64,000 nt of DNA from Blastomussa wellsi (GCA_947652115.1 OX393563.1:2646970-2710969), one strand, 5' to 3'. Numbered from the stretch's first letter, positions 27,401 to 38,686 are shown. The notes: generated by a model from the sequence alone, not told the origin. A program made the numbers and translations.

Positions 27401-30400
27401 TCATTTGGGGCAAAAATTGCCCCAAATTACATTGTTTTGGGTCATTTGCTGGTGCTGGAGCTCATCATCAAGGACTGAGATGGCTTAAACCTTGCCAATT
27501 CCAAAGAAATGTTTATTGGCACTGTGAATGTGACAAACTTCGACCAGCTGCTCGAATCCAGCTACTGGCAGTTTGTTGTTCATGGACAAGGGGCCTCAGA
27601 GCAAATGAACCTTGTCTCACCAGGCTTCAAGTGGCAAATATGGAAGTTTCGATCAACGATGGAAGCGACTGGAAAAGATTTATTGCATTATTGAAGCCTG
27701 GTCAGAGACTTATAAAAAAAATATCAAATTGGTTGGAGGTAGGTGTTTCCCGCTCAAAGAACGTTCAAATTTCCCAGGATGCAATGCGGTCAGATTCCTG
27801 CTGGTTGGCTTCTTAGTCGACGTTGCTTACCAAAAGGAGCTATTTAAGCTCTTGCTTGACCTTTTTGACCGAGACTTTCATTTGAGTTGGAAGCAGAAGA
27901 ATTGCTTTGTAATGTTTTCCCTGCGATTAAATGACTGAGTTGAAGAAAGATGTGTTTAGACTGTTTGCTTGTGAGGTAAGATTTGCATGAATTTTTTTCA
28001 CTGTTTTGGAGCTGATGTGGTGTTTTGCTGCAATCTCCATTCTTTCCTTAGAAAAAGTACAGTGCTTCCATCTATTTTCCTCTGTTGTTTTACTGCAAAA
28101 CAAATGCTTCTGCACTAGAATTCCGTACACAAATAATAAGACCTAGCTCAAGGATTTTTTTTCTCAACCCTATGCAGTTTTGAATGTTCACACTTGCATG
28201 GAAAAGGTAAATGATAACACTTCTATTTTTCTATGCCTTCAACTTTTCTAGCTTTCCCTGGGCTCAGGCTGAAGGGCAATAAACCTTTTATGCAATGACC
28301 TAAAATGTTGCCTATCTGGTGAATTTTTCTTGCACAGCAGGCAAAACACTAATGCTGGTTATTGGCCAAAAATGCCTGATTTTGTAAATTTCAACTTTTC
28401 AGATTTTTTTCTCTGCGAATAATCAACGCCAGCCGACCATTTTAGGTCATTGCATAGACCACTGTAAACTTAATCTGTAAAAAGTGATTCCTTGCCTGAG
28501 TGACTTAGTGTTTTTCCTCAGTTATCGTCACAAGAAAAGTACCCTCTGAGACACCATACCAAAGCCTGTACCATGGCAACAAGACACCCAAACATCATTG
28601 TGTTTGTCAACTAGTGTCATGTTGTTGATTCTGTCTAATTAAGTTGCATTTTCAAGTCAAAGGTCTTTTTGACTATTGAGCCACCTTAAACATTTAGAAT
28701 AATTTTTTTTATTTAATTATGATTTTTTTATCGGTGTTTATTTTCTCACAAGTTAAAACACAGGCATCAAATGTGATATCCCGAAGGTAGCCTATCCTAG
28801 AGAAATTGGTTTCGATTGTACAATAGCTGTAATATACTTTTTAACTCTACAGCCAGTGGGTGCGTGGTGGAACCCTATAAGAGACATTGTAGCGCTTTGG
28901 GGCCAGTGGCTTGTGATGCTAGGTGTACTGGCGATCTACGTTATCGTCACGTTTGCTCTTACAATGCCTGGCTGTCCACGGTGAGTGAAGACTCTTTAAT
29001 AGTCGTTAAATCGGCTTCTACACCTCTGGAAAAAAAGAAAGAAAACTTTTCAGATAAGGGTAAAAACCGAAGTTAATTAACCTATTGGAATTTCATTTCA
29101 TCATTCATCATCTTAAGTTTCTTGCCCCAGGATTTAAAAAGCGTTGGTTCTATTGGGCAGTTTAAAAGGGGTATTAAGAAGGTATCTGAGGTATCGGATT
29201 TCCACACGGCAATCATGTAAAACAGTTGAAATGAGTTTTAGTTTTTAACTTTTAGCTTAACTGATGATTCTCCGTGTTTCAATAAAGTTTCATGACCCCG
29301 ATCAATACTTCCGCAAGCGTATAACGTTGTATTCGGCGTAGCAATCGAAGCAGAAAAAAAAACATTAATTAGTTAATTTACTGATCGTTTGTTCGCCAAT
29401 TTTGAGCTGCTCGGATCAACGAATGGATCGTAAAGCAAAACTGACCACAAAGCTGTGTAATGTGTAACGATACAGCCCTTGATACTGCGGGCGCGTTGCA
29501 GACATCCAGCAATCCGCAAATCTACGCATCTCAACGAAACACGATTAGAATGGCTTTCTGGTAACCACGGCAAGAGTGAAACTCGATTCGATCAAAACCC
29601 CGAATGAAGAACATGCATGTATTTGGAAAGAATTCCTTCATTATTCCTTCATGAGAGAAAAACAGTTTTAATCTTCTCAGAATACTAAAAGTTGTCTCTG
29701 ATTTGCTGTAGTGAGGAGTTGAGAGACTGCTGTGCAATGAGAACTACATGTACTAGAAAAAAGCGTCACCGTGTGACTACACTGTTTCTTTTTGTAAGAA
29801 TATTATTTTACCGTCCGAAGCTGGATATTCTTATTTTTCTGCCGATTTTAGGCTGAAAATATTCTTATGAATATTCTTAGATTAAGAATTTATCATGATA
29901 CTTTTTCAGTTTAGTTCATGTCTTCTGTGCTGCATACCTTACATATGTATTACAGTACCATTCATCAATCGACCCCTACTGCATTGACCAATGGCTGTAG
30001 TGTAGGTTTTTATCGTTTTAATATTATTGGCTAGTTTTGCCGTTTAGAAAAAGAAAATTGTATTGTATTTGCACATTTTCAACACAAAATTATATTCTCT
30101 TCAAAATCTCAACCTTGGGTTTATTCTTAAAATATGCTTCAAATTTCGCAAATTTAAGCCTCGATATTCTTATAAAATATATTATAAAAAAGAAAGAGAG
30201 AGTGTATCAATTTTCGCAGCTACTGTGACATTGCACAAACATTAAATTTAACCGTTTTATACTAATTCTCCACAAGTTCTCACGTGGCTGTCATTAATAT
30301 TAGATATTTTGTTTGAATCGACTTGAATATCGTCTATCTTGTTGGTACTACTGTATGAATGATGCGAATTCGAAAAAAAAGTAAAGCAAATCAAATTTCC

Positions 30401-33400
30401 CATTCATAAACTTCGTTTTTGGCGAGAAGCATCTCTTTAAATACTTGTTAAGTCATTCTTTTCTTAGGTGCATGCGATATCTTCAGTTTGACCAGTAGTG
30501 GTTGATTGAGAACGTATTGTCTTTGTTTTTAACGTACATCGCTTCACTCTATAGGGGTTACATTGGTCCTGGAGGCATTGCTGATCCCGACTCGTACAAC
30601 TGCACTGGAGGGACTGCTGGCTATATTGATCGGCAGTTCTTTGGATCGCATCACATTTACCAGAATCCGACCTGCAAGGTATGCATTAAGCTCCACAAGG
30701 TTTTCTTTCTCTGACGTAAAACGTTTCTCTCTTGCGACTTGCAAGGTTTCGCACGATAATCTCCATATGCAATTTTTCGTAAACCAGAGTTCAGGACGTT
30801 TCCGCGAAAATCCATCGATCTTTTCTTCCTATGCGCGCACATGGGATTCACTGTTTGTTCTCAGTAAGAATGCGCATAAACAAGTAGAGCCGGTGCACGT
30901 CCTTAAGCGTTCATTGACTTGCTTTGTTGTTATCTTGTTTTCTTTTCAGACTACTTACAGAACAGTAGTTCCTTACGATCCTGAAGGTGCACTGGGTACA
31001 CTGACGTCTGCCTTCTTGGTGTTCCTAGGAGTTCAGGTTTGGTTTAACGCTTTCGTACACTAACGACATTAAGCGTACTTACCATTTAGCTAAAAAATCC
31101 GGAAATTCGGTTTGAAGTCAAATGGAAAGATAATTTTCCGGAAAATCCATTCAAAAATTGTATACACCCTCCAGAGGTATTCCTTCTTTTCCGTTTAGAA
31201 CGTCAGAAATGTCCTTGTCGTTTAACAAATCTCCCGTTTCCAGGCAAGACAGTTTTCTCTCACAGTGTCTCTCTTCACCCAGGTGGGGGTAACCCTGCGA
31301 TGGAATAGCATCCCATCCAGGGGGGAGTAGAATTACCCTCTGCCGCTTAATGCTAAGGAGATCGGGATAAGCTCCGACCTACGAGTGGCTAAATACAGGA
31401 ATGGGCCCAGACACTTTTGTCTAATGAAGAGAAAAAACAAAGTATACCACTATACTACCGACGCCCGGTTGCTGAACACTGAAAATGTTAAGAATTTTTA
31501 GTGTTACCCTTACCGTTATTGATAGCTAACCATAAACAGGCGAACCGCAGTGCTATAATAGGCTAACCGGAGTGCTCAGTAGGCTAACTGGAGTGCGCAG
31601 GCTAATCGGAGTGCTTTGTAGGCTAACCACAGTGCTATATTAGACTAACCTGGGTGATTTTGTAGTCTAATTTAGCTAACCAAACTCGTTCCCAGTGCAT
31701 TTCTGTATTTAGGTGCTCCTCTCCAGCCTGATGGGCCCCTAGGCTCGTTTTTGAGACTATACCTACAATGCAGTTGTTAAAGTTTGTCCCTCAAATTCTA
31801 CTGTAGCAAATTAACCCGTATGGCTTTTTTTTCTGTAATAAGGCTGGATACACCATGTTTACATTTCCTAGTCACATAGCTAGAATGAAACGATGGTTAA
31901 TAGGCTCATTATTACTGGTAAGTATGGACCAAAAAGCCCATTAGCAACAATTATATAATATTTCATTATATTTGTGAACTACCCTAGCTCAGCGCAATCA
32001 ACAAAATTTACATTAACTTTTTTTAGAAAAAAAGAATGGTTCAAAATCATTAACTACAGTCATAATCACTGCAGTCACATTAACTACATTCATTTTGAGC
32101 TTCTTGTTGTGTCAATTTTCTTTTTGTTCAGCCATCTACAAAACTCAATGTCGTGTTAATCGAGCATGACACCTTTATAGTGATAAGTGATCGCTCACCG
32201 TATCAGAACACTTGAATTGCGTAAAGAAACATTCATGTTGAATTGTACAAATCATAAAAACCTCGAGAAGTATTTTTGTTAACTAAATGTACACTGTTTT
32301 TAGGGCTCAATTACTATTGGACTCACCGGTATAAACAACGAAGGTATAATTCCATTGAACAAAAATTTGTGGTAAGTGAAGGCTGTTGCACAAACAGAAA
32401 AGTTGCAAATGATCTGTAAATATGGGTCATTGTCCAAGCGTGAGGTCAGGATGGTGGCATATTCGTGGAAGTCCCGAACGCGGGATCACGGGCCAACCCG
32501 AGCGGTCGAGATGTAGCCAATCACAGCACGCGATTCGCTCCCCCTTCGCCGCTCACAGATCCAGTTATTCCATGAGCCCGCGTTGGATATGAAGTGATAA
32601 CTAACTAACGAGCGCGTTGCGCGAGTTGGTTATAATCACTTCATATCCAATAAGGGCGACTGAAATATATCAGTTTATTTTCAGTTTATATCAATTTGTA
32701 AGCCAATCAGAAGCTGGAAATGCAGTAACCGAGGTTGAGAATTTACTAAAAAGACATATCGACCTTCGGAAAAGTCGATATGAAAATATCTGAAATTGTT
32801 TTAATTAGGGCTATAGATTACAGTCGAACATCGGGCAATATCCGACCAAAATTTCCCAATGTCCAATGAAATCACAACTGTTGTCGGACAGTATGTCCGG
32901 ACAATTTTGACCTTCCAATTCAAATGCCAATGTTATGCATTAACAACGCGTTGCCGAGGATACACGTTCTGTAATATGACGTCCGACTGTGTTGTCGGAT
33001 CAAAATGGTGACTAGACCGACAGATGTCACAAAAAAAGTGTATTTGCAGCCCTGGTGGATTTTAGGGTTATATTTTTAACATTTCGACAATATTTGTAAT
33101 TTTTGTATTTGCTTAGAAACTTATTGTGTGTGTGTGTATAAATTGTAGGTCTGTCTCGTTTATCTTTGCGACTGGTGGCATGGCGTTGGTGCTGCTCTCT
33201 TTCTGTTATGTGGTTATAGATGTCCTGGGATGGTGGAATGGAGCGCCATTTTGTTATCCAGGTTAGTATAGTACTGAAGATTTAGCTTCTTTATCGCCAG
33301 TTGCTCATATTTTCGTAAGATTGTAGAAAAAATTTCTCTCCCGCTTGTCAACTTCTCCGGTTTGCGATAGTTTTATTCGACAAGTACACACACACACACA

Positions 33401-34075
33401 CACACAACAATTATGAATAAGCCGAACCTAATTTGCGGGTTTATATGGGCCATGAAAGTTCTAGAAGCATCTCAGCATATATTAGACATGACTACACAAT
33501 GTACGCTAGTTGCTATTTGAAAGGGCGGGATAATTCTTTGATAAAGCATGAATGCTGGTTGCGTAACACCGCTCTCCCCGCAAAGCTTACAACCTACAGT
33601 CAAGTACTCTTTTGTTAAACACACGATACCTTGTTTTTATTGAAATGCGACCACTGAAATGCCTTTGAATTCATGTAGTTACCCATCCTCATTGTGTTGT
33701 CTTGTTGTTGCCGTCGTTGTTGTTATTTGTTGTTGTTGTTGTTGGGCTGTGTTGAAGACATTCGAACCCTTTTTCTCCCCAATACAACGAGCACATTTTC
33801 CGTTTCTGCTTGTGGTAAGGAATACCAGACCAGATCCCTTATAAAGCGGATCTTCTTGTTTTCACAGTTCGTAATTTCTTTTCTTTATTTCAGGAATGAA
33901 CTCTATTTTAGTTTACGTTGGAAGTGAAATATTAGGAAAGTATTTTCCATTCCGCTGGACAGTCAGCGGTCACTTACAACATACCGACCTGCTGGCAATG
34001 AACTTGGTTGGGACAACAGTCTGGCTGATCATATCATACTACCTTTATTGTATCAAGTTCTTTGTGAAAATATAG
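14285..34075 (+). CDS. HGSNAT-like: HGSNAT-like heparan-alpha-glucosaminide N-acetyltransferase, complete 19-exon gene (copy A)
   Basis: Second member of the lysosomal heparan sulfate acetyltransferase family, head to head with copy B. Exons: 14285-14372, 15068-15210, 15414-15526, 16414-16535, 19853-19922, 21198-21301, 21597-21649, 22155-22213, 22923-22999, 23277-23307, 24849-24988, 25364-25476, 28853-28980, 30555-30678, 30950-31036, 31843-31917, 32304-32371, 33149-33261, 33894-34075. They sum to 1890 nt, or 629 residues plus TAG at 34073-34075. The N-terminus has a hydrophobic signal segment ([14 protein letters not shown]), then a luminal domain with paired cysteines, then transmembrane blocks. 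Family blocks are [21 protein letters not shown] (with the KHA triplet kept), [59 protein letters not shown] and [10 protein letters not shown]. Exons 6 and 7 (21198-21649) lie in a poorly conserved linker and are the least certain. Confidence 0.88.
14705..14727. repeat. Poly(G) tract in intron 1 of HGSNAT copy A
   Basis: More than 20 G in a row. The true length is likely to be uncertain in any assembly. Confidence 0.85.
16187..16232. repeat. TAA microsatellite
   Basis: Runs of ATA/TAA with minor breaks, between exons 3 and 4 of HGSNAT copy A. Confidence 0.85.
16907..16970 (+). pseudogene. Decayed duplicate of the intron-3 acceptor and start of HGSNAT copy A exon 4
   Basis: This stretch repeats the exon 4 acceptor region at 16383-16444: the ACATGTA run, TTTTTCTTGCAG, then TCCAGAA and TTTTGGGGAACATGG. 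Where exon 4 reads on, this copy reaches TAA within about 20 codons and runs into AT-rich repeat. It lies about 400 bp downstream of the real exon, in the next intron, so it reads as a partial tandem duplication that has decayed. Confidence 0.75.
17079..17140. repeat. AAT microsatellite
   Basis: An almost pure AAT run of about 60 bp in the intron after exon 4 of HGSNAT copy A. Confidence 0.9.
17457..17580. repeat. AAT microsatellite, about 125 bp
   Basis: A nearly uninterrupted AAT run. It gives a false open frame of about 40 Asn residues. Confidence 0.92.
18364..18470. repeat. ACT and AAT compound microsatellite
   Basis: A run of ACT of about 35 bp is followed by AAT of about 50 bp. The two parts differ by one base, so one probably arose by change of the other. 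Confidence 0.88.
20164..21135. repeat. 1 kb GGT/GAT/GTT triplet-based repeat next to exon 6 of HGSNAT copy A
   Basis: Nearly 1 kb of mixed GGT, GAT, GTT and AGT triplets with a loose higher order (the block GATGATGATGGTGGTGG returns many times). It stays open in several frames on both strands, giving false proteins of over 330 residues rich in Val or Thr. The exon at 21198 starts about 60 bp after it. Confidence 0.92.
22472..22615. mobile_element. Short TIR element in an intron of HGSNAT copy A
   Basis: GTAATAGGACTTTGT at the left end and ACAAAGTCCTGTTAC at the right are inverted repeats with one mismatch. The inside also has inverted GGAGTCCAATTTTG and CAAAATTGGACG parts. No coding capacity. 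Confidence 0.6.
24641..24710 (+). pseudogene. tRNA-like relic (Asp type)
   Basis: The stretch resembles an animal tRNA-Asp in its 5' end (TCTCGGTAGTATAGTGGTTA) and T arm (GGGATCAATTC). The anticodon arm does not fold cleanly and the acceptor ends do not pair, so it is a relic or the head of an old SINE rather than a working tRNA. Confidence 0.4.
25560..27120. repeat. 1.56 kb CTGT/CTGC-based minisatellite in an intron of HGSNAT copy A
   Basis: The base is CTGT/CTGC tetramers set in units of about 60-110 bp, each with TTTCTCTGCTTG, a T-run with ATCTTTCTG, and GCCTGCC. A 445 bp block is repeated with no visible change (for example 26237-26464 and 26682-26909). Long open frames over it (up to 599 codons, rich in Cys, Leu and Ser) are artefacts that reach back into the exon at 25364. 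Confidence 0.92.
27182..28685. mobile_element. TTAA-flanked DNA transposon, about 1.5 kb, probably non-autonomous
   Basis: GGTGGCTCGATAGTCAAG at the left and GACTATTGAGCCACC at the right are inverted repeats, and TTAA stands outside both (27178-27181, 28686-28689). TTAA targets are typical of piggyBac, but the ends do not begin with the usual CCC. A frame at 27385-27816 (143 codons) shows no domain I recognise. The element lies in the intron between the exons ending at 25476 and starting at 28853. Confidence 0.65.
31258..31390 (+). mobile_element. SINE fragment with L2-like 3' tail
   Basis: TCACCCAGGTGGGGGTAACC, then CTGCGATGGAATAGCATCCC, ATCCAGGGGGGAGTAG and GGGATAAGCTCCG follow the order of the 3' part of a widespread cnidarian SINE whose tail resembles L2-type LINE ends. 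The next expected piece (CCAGCCTGATGGGCC) appears only at about 31724, so the copy is split by about 330 bp of other DNA. Confidence 0.55.
32582..32650. mobile_element. Palindromic MITE
   Basis: GTTGGATATGAAGTGATAAC is mirrored by TATAATCACTTCATATCCAA around a GC-rich centre (GAGCGCGTTGCGCGAG). It is a hairpin-like element between exons 17 and 18 of HGSNAT copy A. Confidence 0.6.
33386..33407. repeat. CA microsatellite
   Basis: About 11 CA units in the last intron of HGSNAT copy A. A short GT run also lies at 33126-33138, just before the exon 18 acceptor. Confidence 0.85.
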
Positions 34076-34327
34076 ATACTGTAGCAATTTGTTCTGTGCA
34101 AACCCAAACTTATTAACGAGCTACTGCTTTTTTAACCGCTGTAAAAAGGACAGTCCAGCAACCCGAGCTCGAGGCAAAATCACGTGACAAGTTGTAAGCG
34201 CGGGAAAATGTATTGCGCGTGGAAAGCGCGGGAAAATTGCTTTCGGTTTTGCAGACGAAATACTGTCGTGGTCCAATGTTGCACTTAGTTTTGTGTCATG
34301 ATGAAGAAAGTATCATAGCATTTGGTA

Positions 34328-34333
34328 AATAAA
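34328..34333 (+). terminator. Poly(A) signal of HGSNAT copy A
   Basis: AATAAA lies about 250 nt after the stop codon. Further AATAAA-type hexamers lie near 34485-34520 and could serve instead. Confidence 0.45.
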
Positions 34334-34792
34334 TCATTGTGTATTTCATGCTATTTTGTGTAGAGTATCGTCAACACGTCAGGAGACTGAATCACAAGTT
34401 TATTTGTAGCCTAGAAGACCAAACAAGCTGCTTTATATTCGTTTTGGAGTTGTTTGTTTTAGAATTGACGTAATTGTATATATAAAAATAAAATATCCAC
34501 AGATTAATAAAACGAATAAAATGAAAGAGTGTGATGTAACTGACGGGTGACGTAAGCAGAACACTAGTTATATTTTAAAGCCGTAGGTCATCCCAGGGAG
34601 GGGTGCGCACCCCCTGCATCCCCCCCTATATCCGCCCGTGGAGTGGCTATTTTTCCTCCCTCTCTGTTTTGTCCTTTGATTCGTTTCTTATTAATAGCTA
34701 GATACAGTGTAGCTGCCTTGTTTTTTTGTGAATTTTACACTGAAAATTGTCTCAGTTTTATTCCAAGAAATAGCTGCTACCCTTGATGTAGT

Positions 34793-34960
34793 TTAAAGGA
34801 CCTGAAACTAATAGTTTACCAAGGAAGAAAACCACAAAGAGGTGATACTAAACCCAAAAGGAACAAGGATGGAGAAGGTTGAGACGGACTGCACATGACG
34901 AATGTGAAAATGTAGGCTAAAATCTTCAAAATACACAAACCGCTACATGGCTCCTTTAAA
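34793..34960. mobile_element. MITE family M1, copy 2 (shortened)
   Basis: It shares ACTAATAGTTTACCAAGG, ACAAAGAGGTGATACTAAACC and AAGGAACAAGGATGGAGAAGG with the other M1 copies and ends GGCTCCTTTAA. The left part after TTTAAAGGA is missing, so this is an internally deleted copy. Confidence 0.7.
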
Positions 34961-35810
34961 GCCGGGTTAAACTGTGAAAAAATGGGCTACCGCCCTTGCA
35001 GTCAATATTTGACCTTTAATAATTTTAAGCGAGGTATTATTTAGCATGGCATTTTGAAGTTTTTCATTAGCCACACGTGTATGCTGTCGCTATTAAAGCA
35101 CCATGCAAAACCTATCGTGACGTAAACAGAGATAAATATGATGAAATGTGCGCGCACAAGCAGCAAGGCACGGTATTGTGGGGGAGGGCCCATGATCTGT
35201 TTAAAAAGAGATAAACCCCGGCACGGATGACTTCCGGAATGGCTATTTCGAAATTTTCAACATATATTAGCACAATTTGCAGTCAAAATGATATTAGATT
35301 TGGTAAAAAAGGGCTACATGAATGGATTAAGCACATCACAATTAAGTAAAAACGCAAAGTTACGTGGAGATCGATTCAAACTCGATGAAATCTAAGATGA
35401 AATGTACTGAAAATAACATTCAAAAATCGTGATTTTTACATATGAAGTTCAATTTGAATTTCTAGCGGAGTTCTGTGTGTAAAATATATGAAGGTAAGGA
35501 GGGAGAGCAAGAATAAAACATTCAATTAATAGGATGTTGATGTTTTCAAAAATGGTGATAAAAAAAATTGAGAGGACTGTACCAGTATGCTTGCCGTAAC
35601 TGCAGAAAACACTTTGCCTGTTGTATATTTTTTGGGGTGTTTAGATAGACGGATACAACGATCAATTGACCAATACACAGATATGGTGACTTACATTTCA
35701 GTTTCTGATAATCTCTGATCTAGTAGAAACCTAAACAGAAAAGCCTGTGATTGTTCAATAAAATCCAAAGTAAAACTTCATGGAGGTCATATACTTATTA
35801 TATATATAAA

Positions 35811-35866
35811 GTTTGACCCTCTGAGCGGTACTACCTTATTGCATAGTACCGCTTAGAGGGACAAAG
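35811..35866. repeat. Hairpin with CCCTCTGAGCGGTACT arms
   Basis: The left arm, ACCCTCTGAGCGGTACT, pairs with the right arm, AGTACCGCTTAGAGGG, around a loop of about 14 nt. A related single arm (GTCCCTCTAAACGGTACTAT) occurs at about 36116, so this is likely a small dispersed element. Confidence 0.55.
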
Positions 35867-36216
35867 TACGTAAGCTGCCTCTATCTTACACGATCTCATA
35901 TGAACGCTTTGCAAACGAGCCTCTAAGTGCTCATGGATTAGGATTTCGAACTAGTATATTGGAAAACATATTTTTCTTCTTATTATTCTCCTTTCTTCCT
36001 CGATGCGAGCGTATTGAAGTAGAGAAACGAGGCAGGAATGAGACGCCATATTGAATTCACCGAGAATTTTCCGAGAGCCAGCCGAGTCGGAAAGTCGTCC
36101 CCAGTATCTCTCGGCTGTCCCTCTAAACGGTACTATTTAGGCACAACCCTGCGTGGGAGGCTAAGATTTACCAGGCAGACGAGACAAGTTGTTTCGGCTC
36201 GGGCAGCCTTCCAACC

Positions 36217-37471
36217 AAGCCTTCTCACGTAATCCAAGAGCGTTCGCGTGAAGTGGCTAAAATCCTGGAACAAATGCAGCAACTTAAGCAAAGCAGCAAT
36301 GGAGAAATCAGCACAATATATCTGTCGGGTAACCCTGGTTGTGGCAAGAGTCAGATTGCTGAATGGTTGGGGAAGCACTTTACAACCAAGTATCTGACAG
36401 TGATCTTGTTTTTGTTGCCACTTTAAACGCCGAAACTCTAGAGACGTTATTCATGTGTCCATGTGTCTTGACTATGGGAATATGTCACTGGTAAAGCAGT
36501 ACGTGGAAATAGTGCATGGTGTAATCAAAGAAAGCCTCACTTTCGATGAAAAAACCTGGTCCCTTTTAATTTTTTTTTTCTGCGGACGTGCTCTAAATGA
36601 GTTTAGCGAATTAGTTGGTGCCATAAAATATCTCGAGATGTCATCGTCTATAAGGCGTCGGATTTATGGAAATATGCATGAAACAGTAGCAGACTGTCTG
36701 CGTCGCTTAGGTGTTGTGAACCTTAATTTCTCCCGCTATGAGGAAGCAACGGCGTTCTTTAACGAGGCACTCTCTCTCCCGTGAATTATATGGAGAAAAG
36801 CATGGTGAAGTGGCAGAATGTTTGAGCGGCATAGAAAGTGTGAAAGTCAGACTTTGCTATCATGCTGAGCAACGCAATACTATCAGGAAGCACTGTCCAT
36901 CTCTCGTGAAATTTTTGGCACAAAGCATCTCATAGTGGCTCGCTGTTTGCATAACTTAGGCGTAGCGAACCTTCATTGCGGTCATTATGTTGACGCTGAA
37001 AGGTACCTGGAAGAAGCACTTGCCATCCAAATAGCAATTTGCGGAGAAAAACAAGAACGGGTCGCAGTTTCTTTGAGCAATTTGGGGAGACTTCACCTCA
37101 AGTGTTCGCGTTTTGAAAGAGCCAGGCATTTCATGGAGAGAGCACTTAACATTAGGCTTGGTATTAGCAACCAATTACGCGTGGGGCGAATTCTGTACCA
37201 TCTTGGTAGTCTAAGTGAAAATGAAGGCAACATTAGCGCTGCTACAGATTATTACAATCAAGCACTACAAACGATTCAACGTTGTGAATTCCTTCCCGAA
37301 AACCACCTCTACGTCAGAGAAGCAGTCGAAGCCCTTCAACGAACGAGTTCAAAAGAAGAACAAAACGCAACAGCGGGTAACATGTCCATAACTGCAAAGA
37401 GAAAAGCCGACGATTTGACAGCAGACATAATAACGTCCCAACCAAGTATTAAGATGGCGAAATTTGATTAA
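36217..37471 (+). pseudogene. Broken P-loop NTPase (NB-ARC-like) plus TPR gene
   Basis: The first part (from about 36217) carries a Walker A motif, GNPGCGKS, preceded by an IYLS strand as in NB-ARC/STAND ATPases. It stops at TAA 36424. The reading continues in another frame (DLVFVATLNAETLE), then in a third from 36455 with TPR-like helices (LRRLGVVNLNFSRYEEA), then a fourth step near 36780 (RELYGEKHGEVAECL) and a fifth near 36870 that runs to TAA at 37471. The last part is clean TPR: CLHNLGVANLHCGHYVDAE, VSLSNLGRLHLKCSRFERA, LYHLGSLSENEGNISAA. Four frame changes without splice sites in about 1.2 kb indicate a pseudogene, or less likely assembly errors. Intact relatives would be STAND-type signalling ATPases with TPR sensors, which are numerous in cnidarians. 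No intron is seen. Confidence 0.75.
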
Positions 37472-37563
37472 CCCGCTGTATGCGAAGTGCGAAAAATGAC
37501 AGTTTCCTTGCATTGGACTGGTTGTTCAGATATTCGCCTTGGATACAGTAGATCTACAGTAAT

Positions 37564-37610
37564 CTCCTTCGCAGCCGTTTTCGTGACACCAAAATACGGC
37601 TGCGAAGGAG
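37564..37610. repeat. Hairpin with CTCCTTCGCAGCCG arms
   Basis: CTCCTTCGCAGCCGTTTT pairs with AAAATACGGCTGCGAAGGAG apart from one offset base. It lies just after the TPR pseudogene and looks like a MITE core. Confidence 0.55.
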
Positions 37611-38686
37611 GCTATGGTTACAGATCATACACAACGATTTAATTGTTATCTTTAGCCTAAAAGAATTCACTTTTAAGTAATTAAGGCATCAGCGCCTCGT
37701 AAGCAAGTTGATCGTTCACGGCTTTTTGTAGCGTATATTTTCTAAAATCAGGACTAAGAATTGTCCTGCCTTGCAGCAGTATACACTATATGTAATTGCA
37801 TTTTCAATACCTTCAAAGCTACTACAAAAAACACTTGTGTGTGTACGACTCATATTCATCAGGCTGATCGCCTTATGAAGGAATGTAGGAATTGTTCAGT
37901 GTATATGACTATACATCTGACCGAAAACACCTGCTTTAAAAATGATATTTCAGGCACATACACTAAGAATTTAATAGTTTTATCTTTATTTGTTACTATA
38001 CATACAGTTACATTTTGTTTGCTACTCGTCCGGGACGAGAGATATGTACTTTAAAGGTCCTTTTTTTTTCTGCGTGTGCGCAGGCGCTGAGGTTGTGGCC
38101 AAACTGAGATGTGTAGTGATGTGCAGTGTGACCTCTGCTTTTGCGGTCCTTTTACGATCGCTCCACTTTTTCTTTCCCTGATCCAAAAGTATGTCCCTTG
38201 GTGCATTGGGCATAAATAATTTTGGGCCTGTTAGATTGTCGAACACACCTCAAGCTTACTAAGCATATGGCATATGTTGAACTATTCTAAACTTAAAGAC
38301 GAGCACGTTGAAATGATGATAAAATCAGTAAAGAAGACAGAGTTCAAGAGCATGTTTAAAGCCGTCCGTTGGGATGAAAGATCATCTCGTTTTAACTCTT
38401 GGATTCATAAAACTAAAACTGATCGGTGTTTCGAATGAAAGGTTATTCTCTAGAGCAAGTCAATTTTCGTAAGCGTTGTTATCGAGACCTCATCTAGGTC
38501 AGAGACCCGTTTTAAACCCATACCTCGAGGCAAAAAGAATGGATCACATCAATGATGATACAAAGTAAACCCGGCAAATTTATTAGTTAAATATACAAAC
38601 GATTTTATAATGAGTTACATTTAGACGAAAAACTAAACCGATTTCAAAATTTTCTATCCTTACAGACATATAAACTTAAAACCGTA
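37611..38686. other. Intergenic stretch between the TPR pseudogene and the CCP gene
   Basis: No exon, domain or clear repeat is seen. The genes on either side run toward each other, so it should contain the 3' end of the CCP transcript. Confidence 0.5.

Larger units (their letters stand above)
34076..36216. other. Intergenic stretch between HGSNAT copy A and the TPR pseudogene
   Basis: It holds the 3' UTR and poly(A) signals of HGSNAT copy A, one shortened M1 MITE (34793-34960) and a hairpin (35811-35866). I see no coding exon here. Confidence 0.6.

Noticed and set aside
27385..27938. 143- and 108-codon frames as a possible gene
   Set aside because: They overlap each other in different frames, have no recognisable domain, and lie inside a TIR-bounded element.
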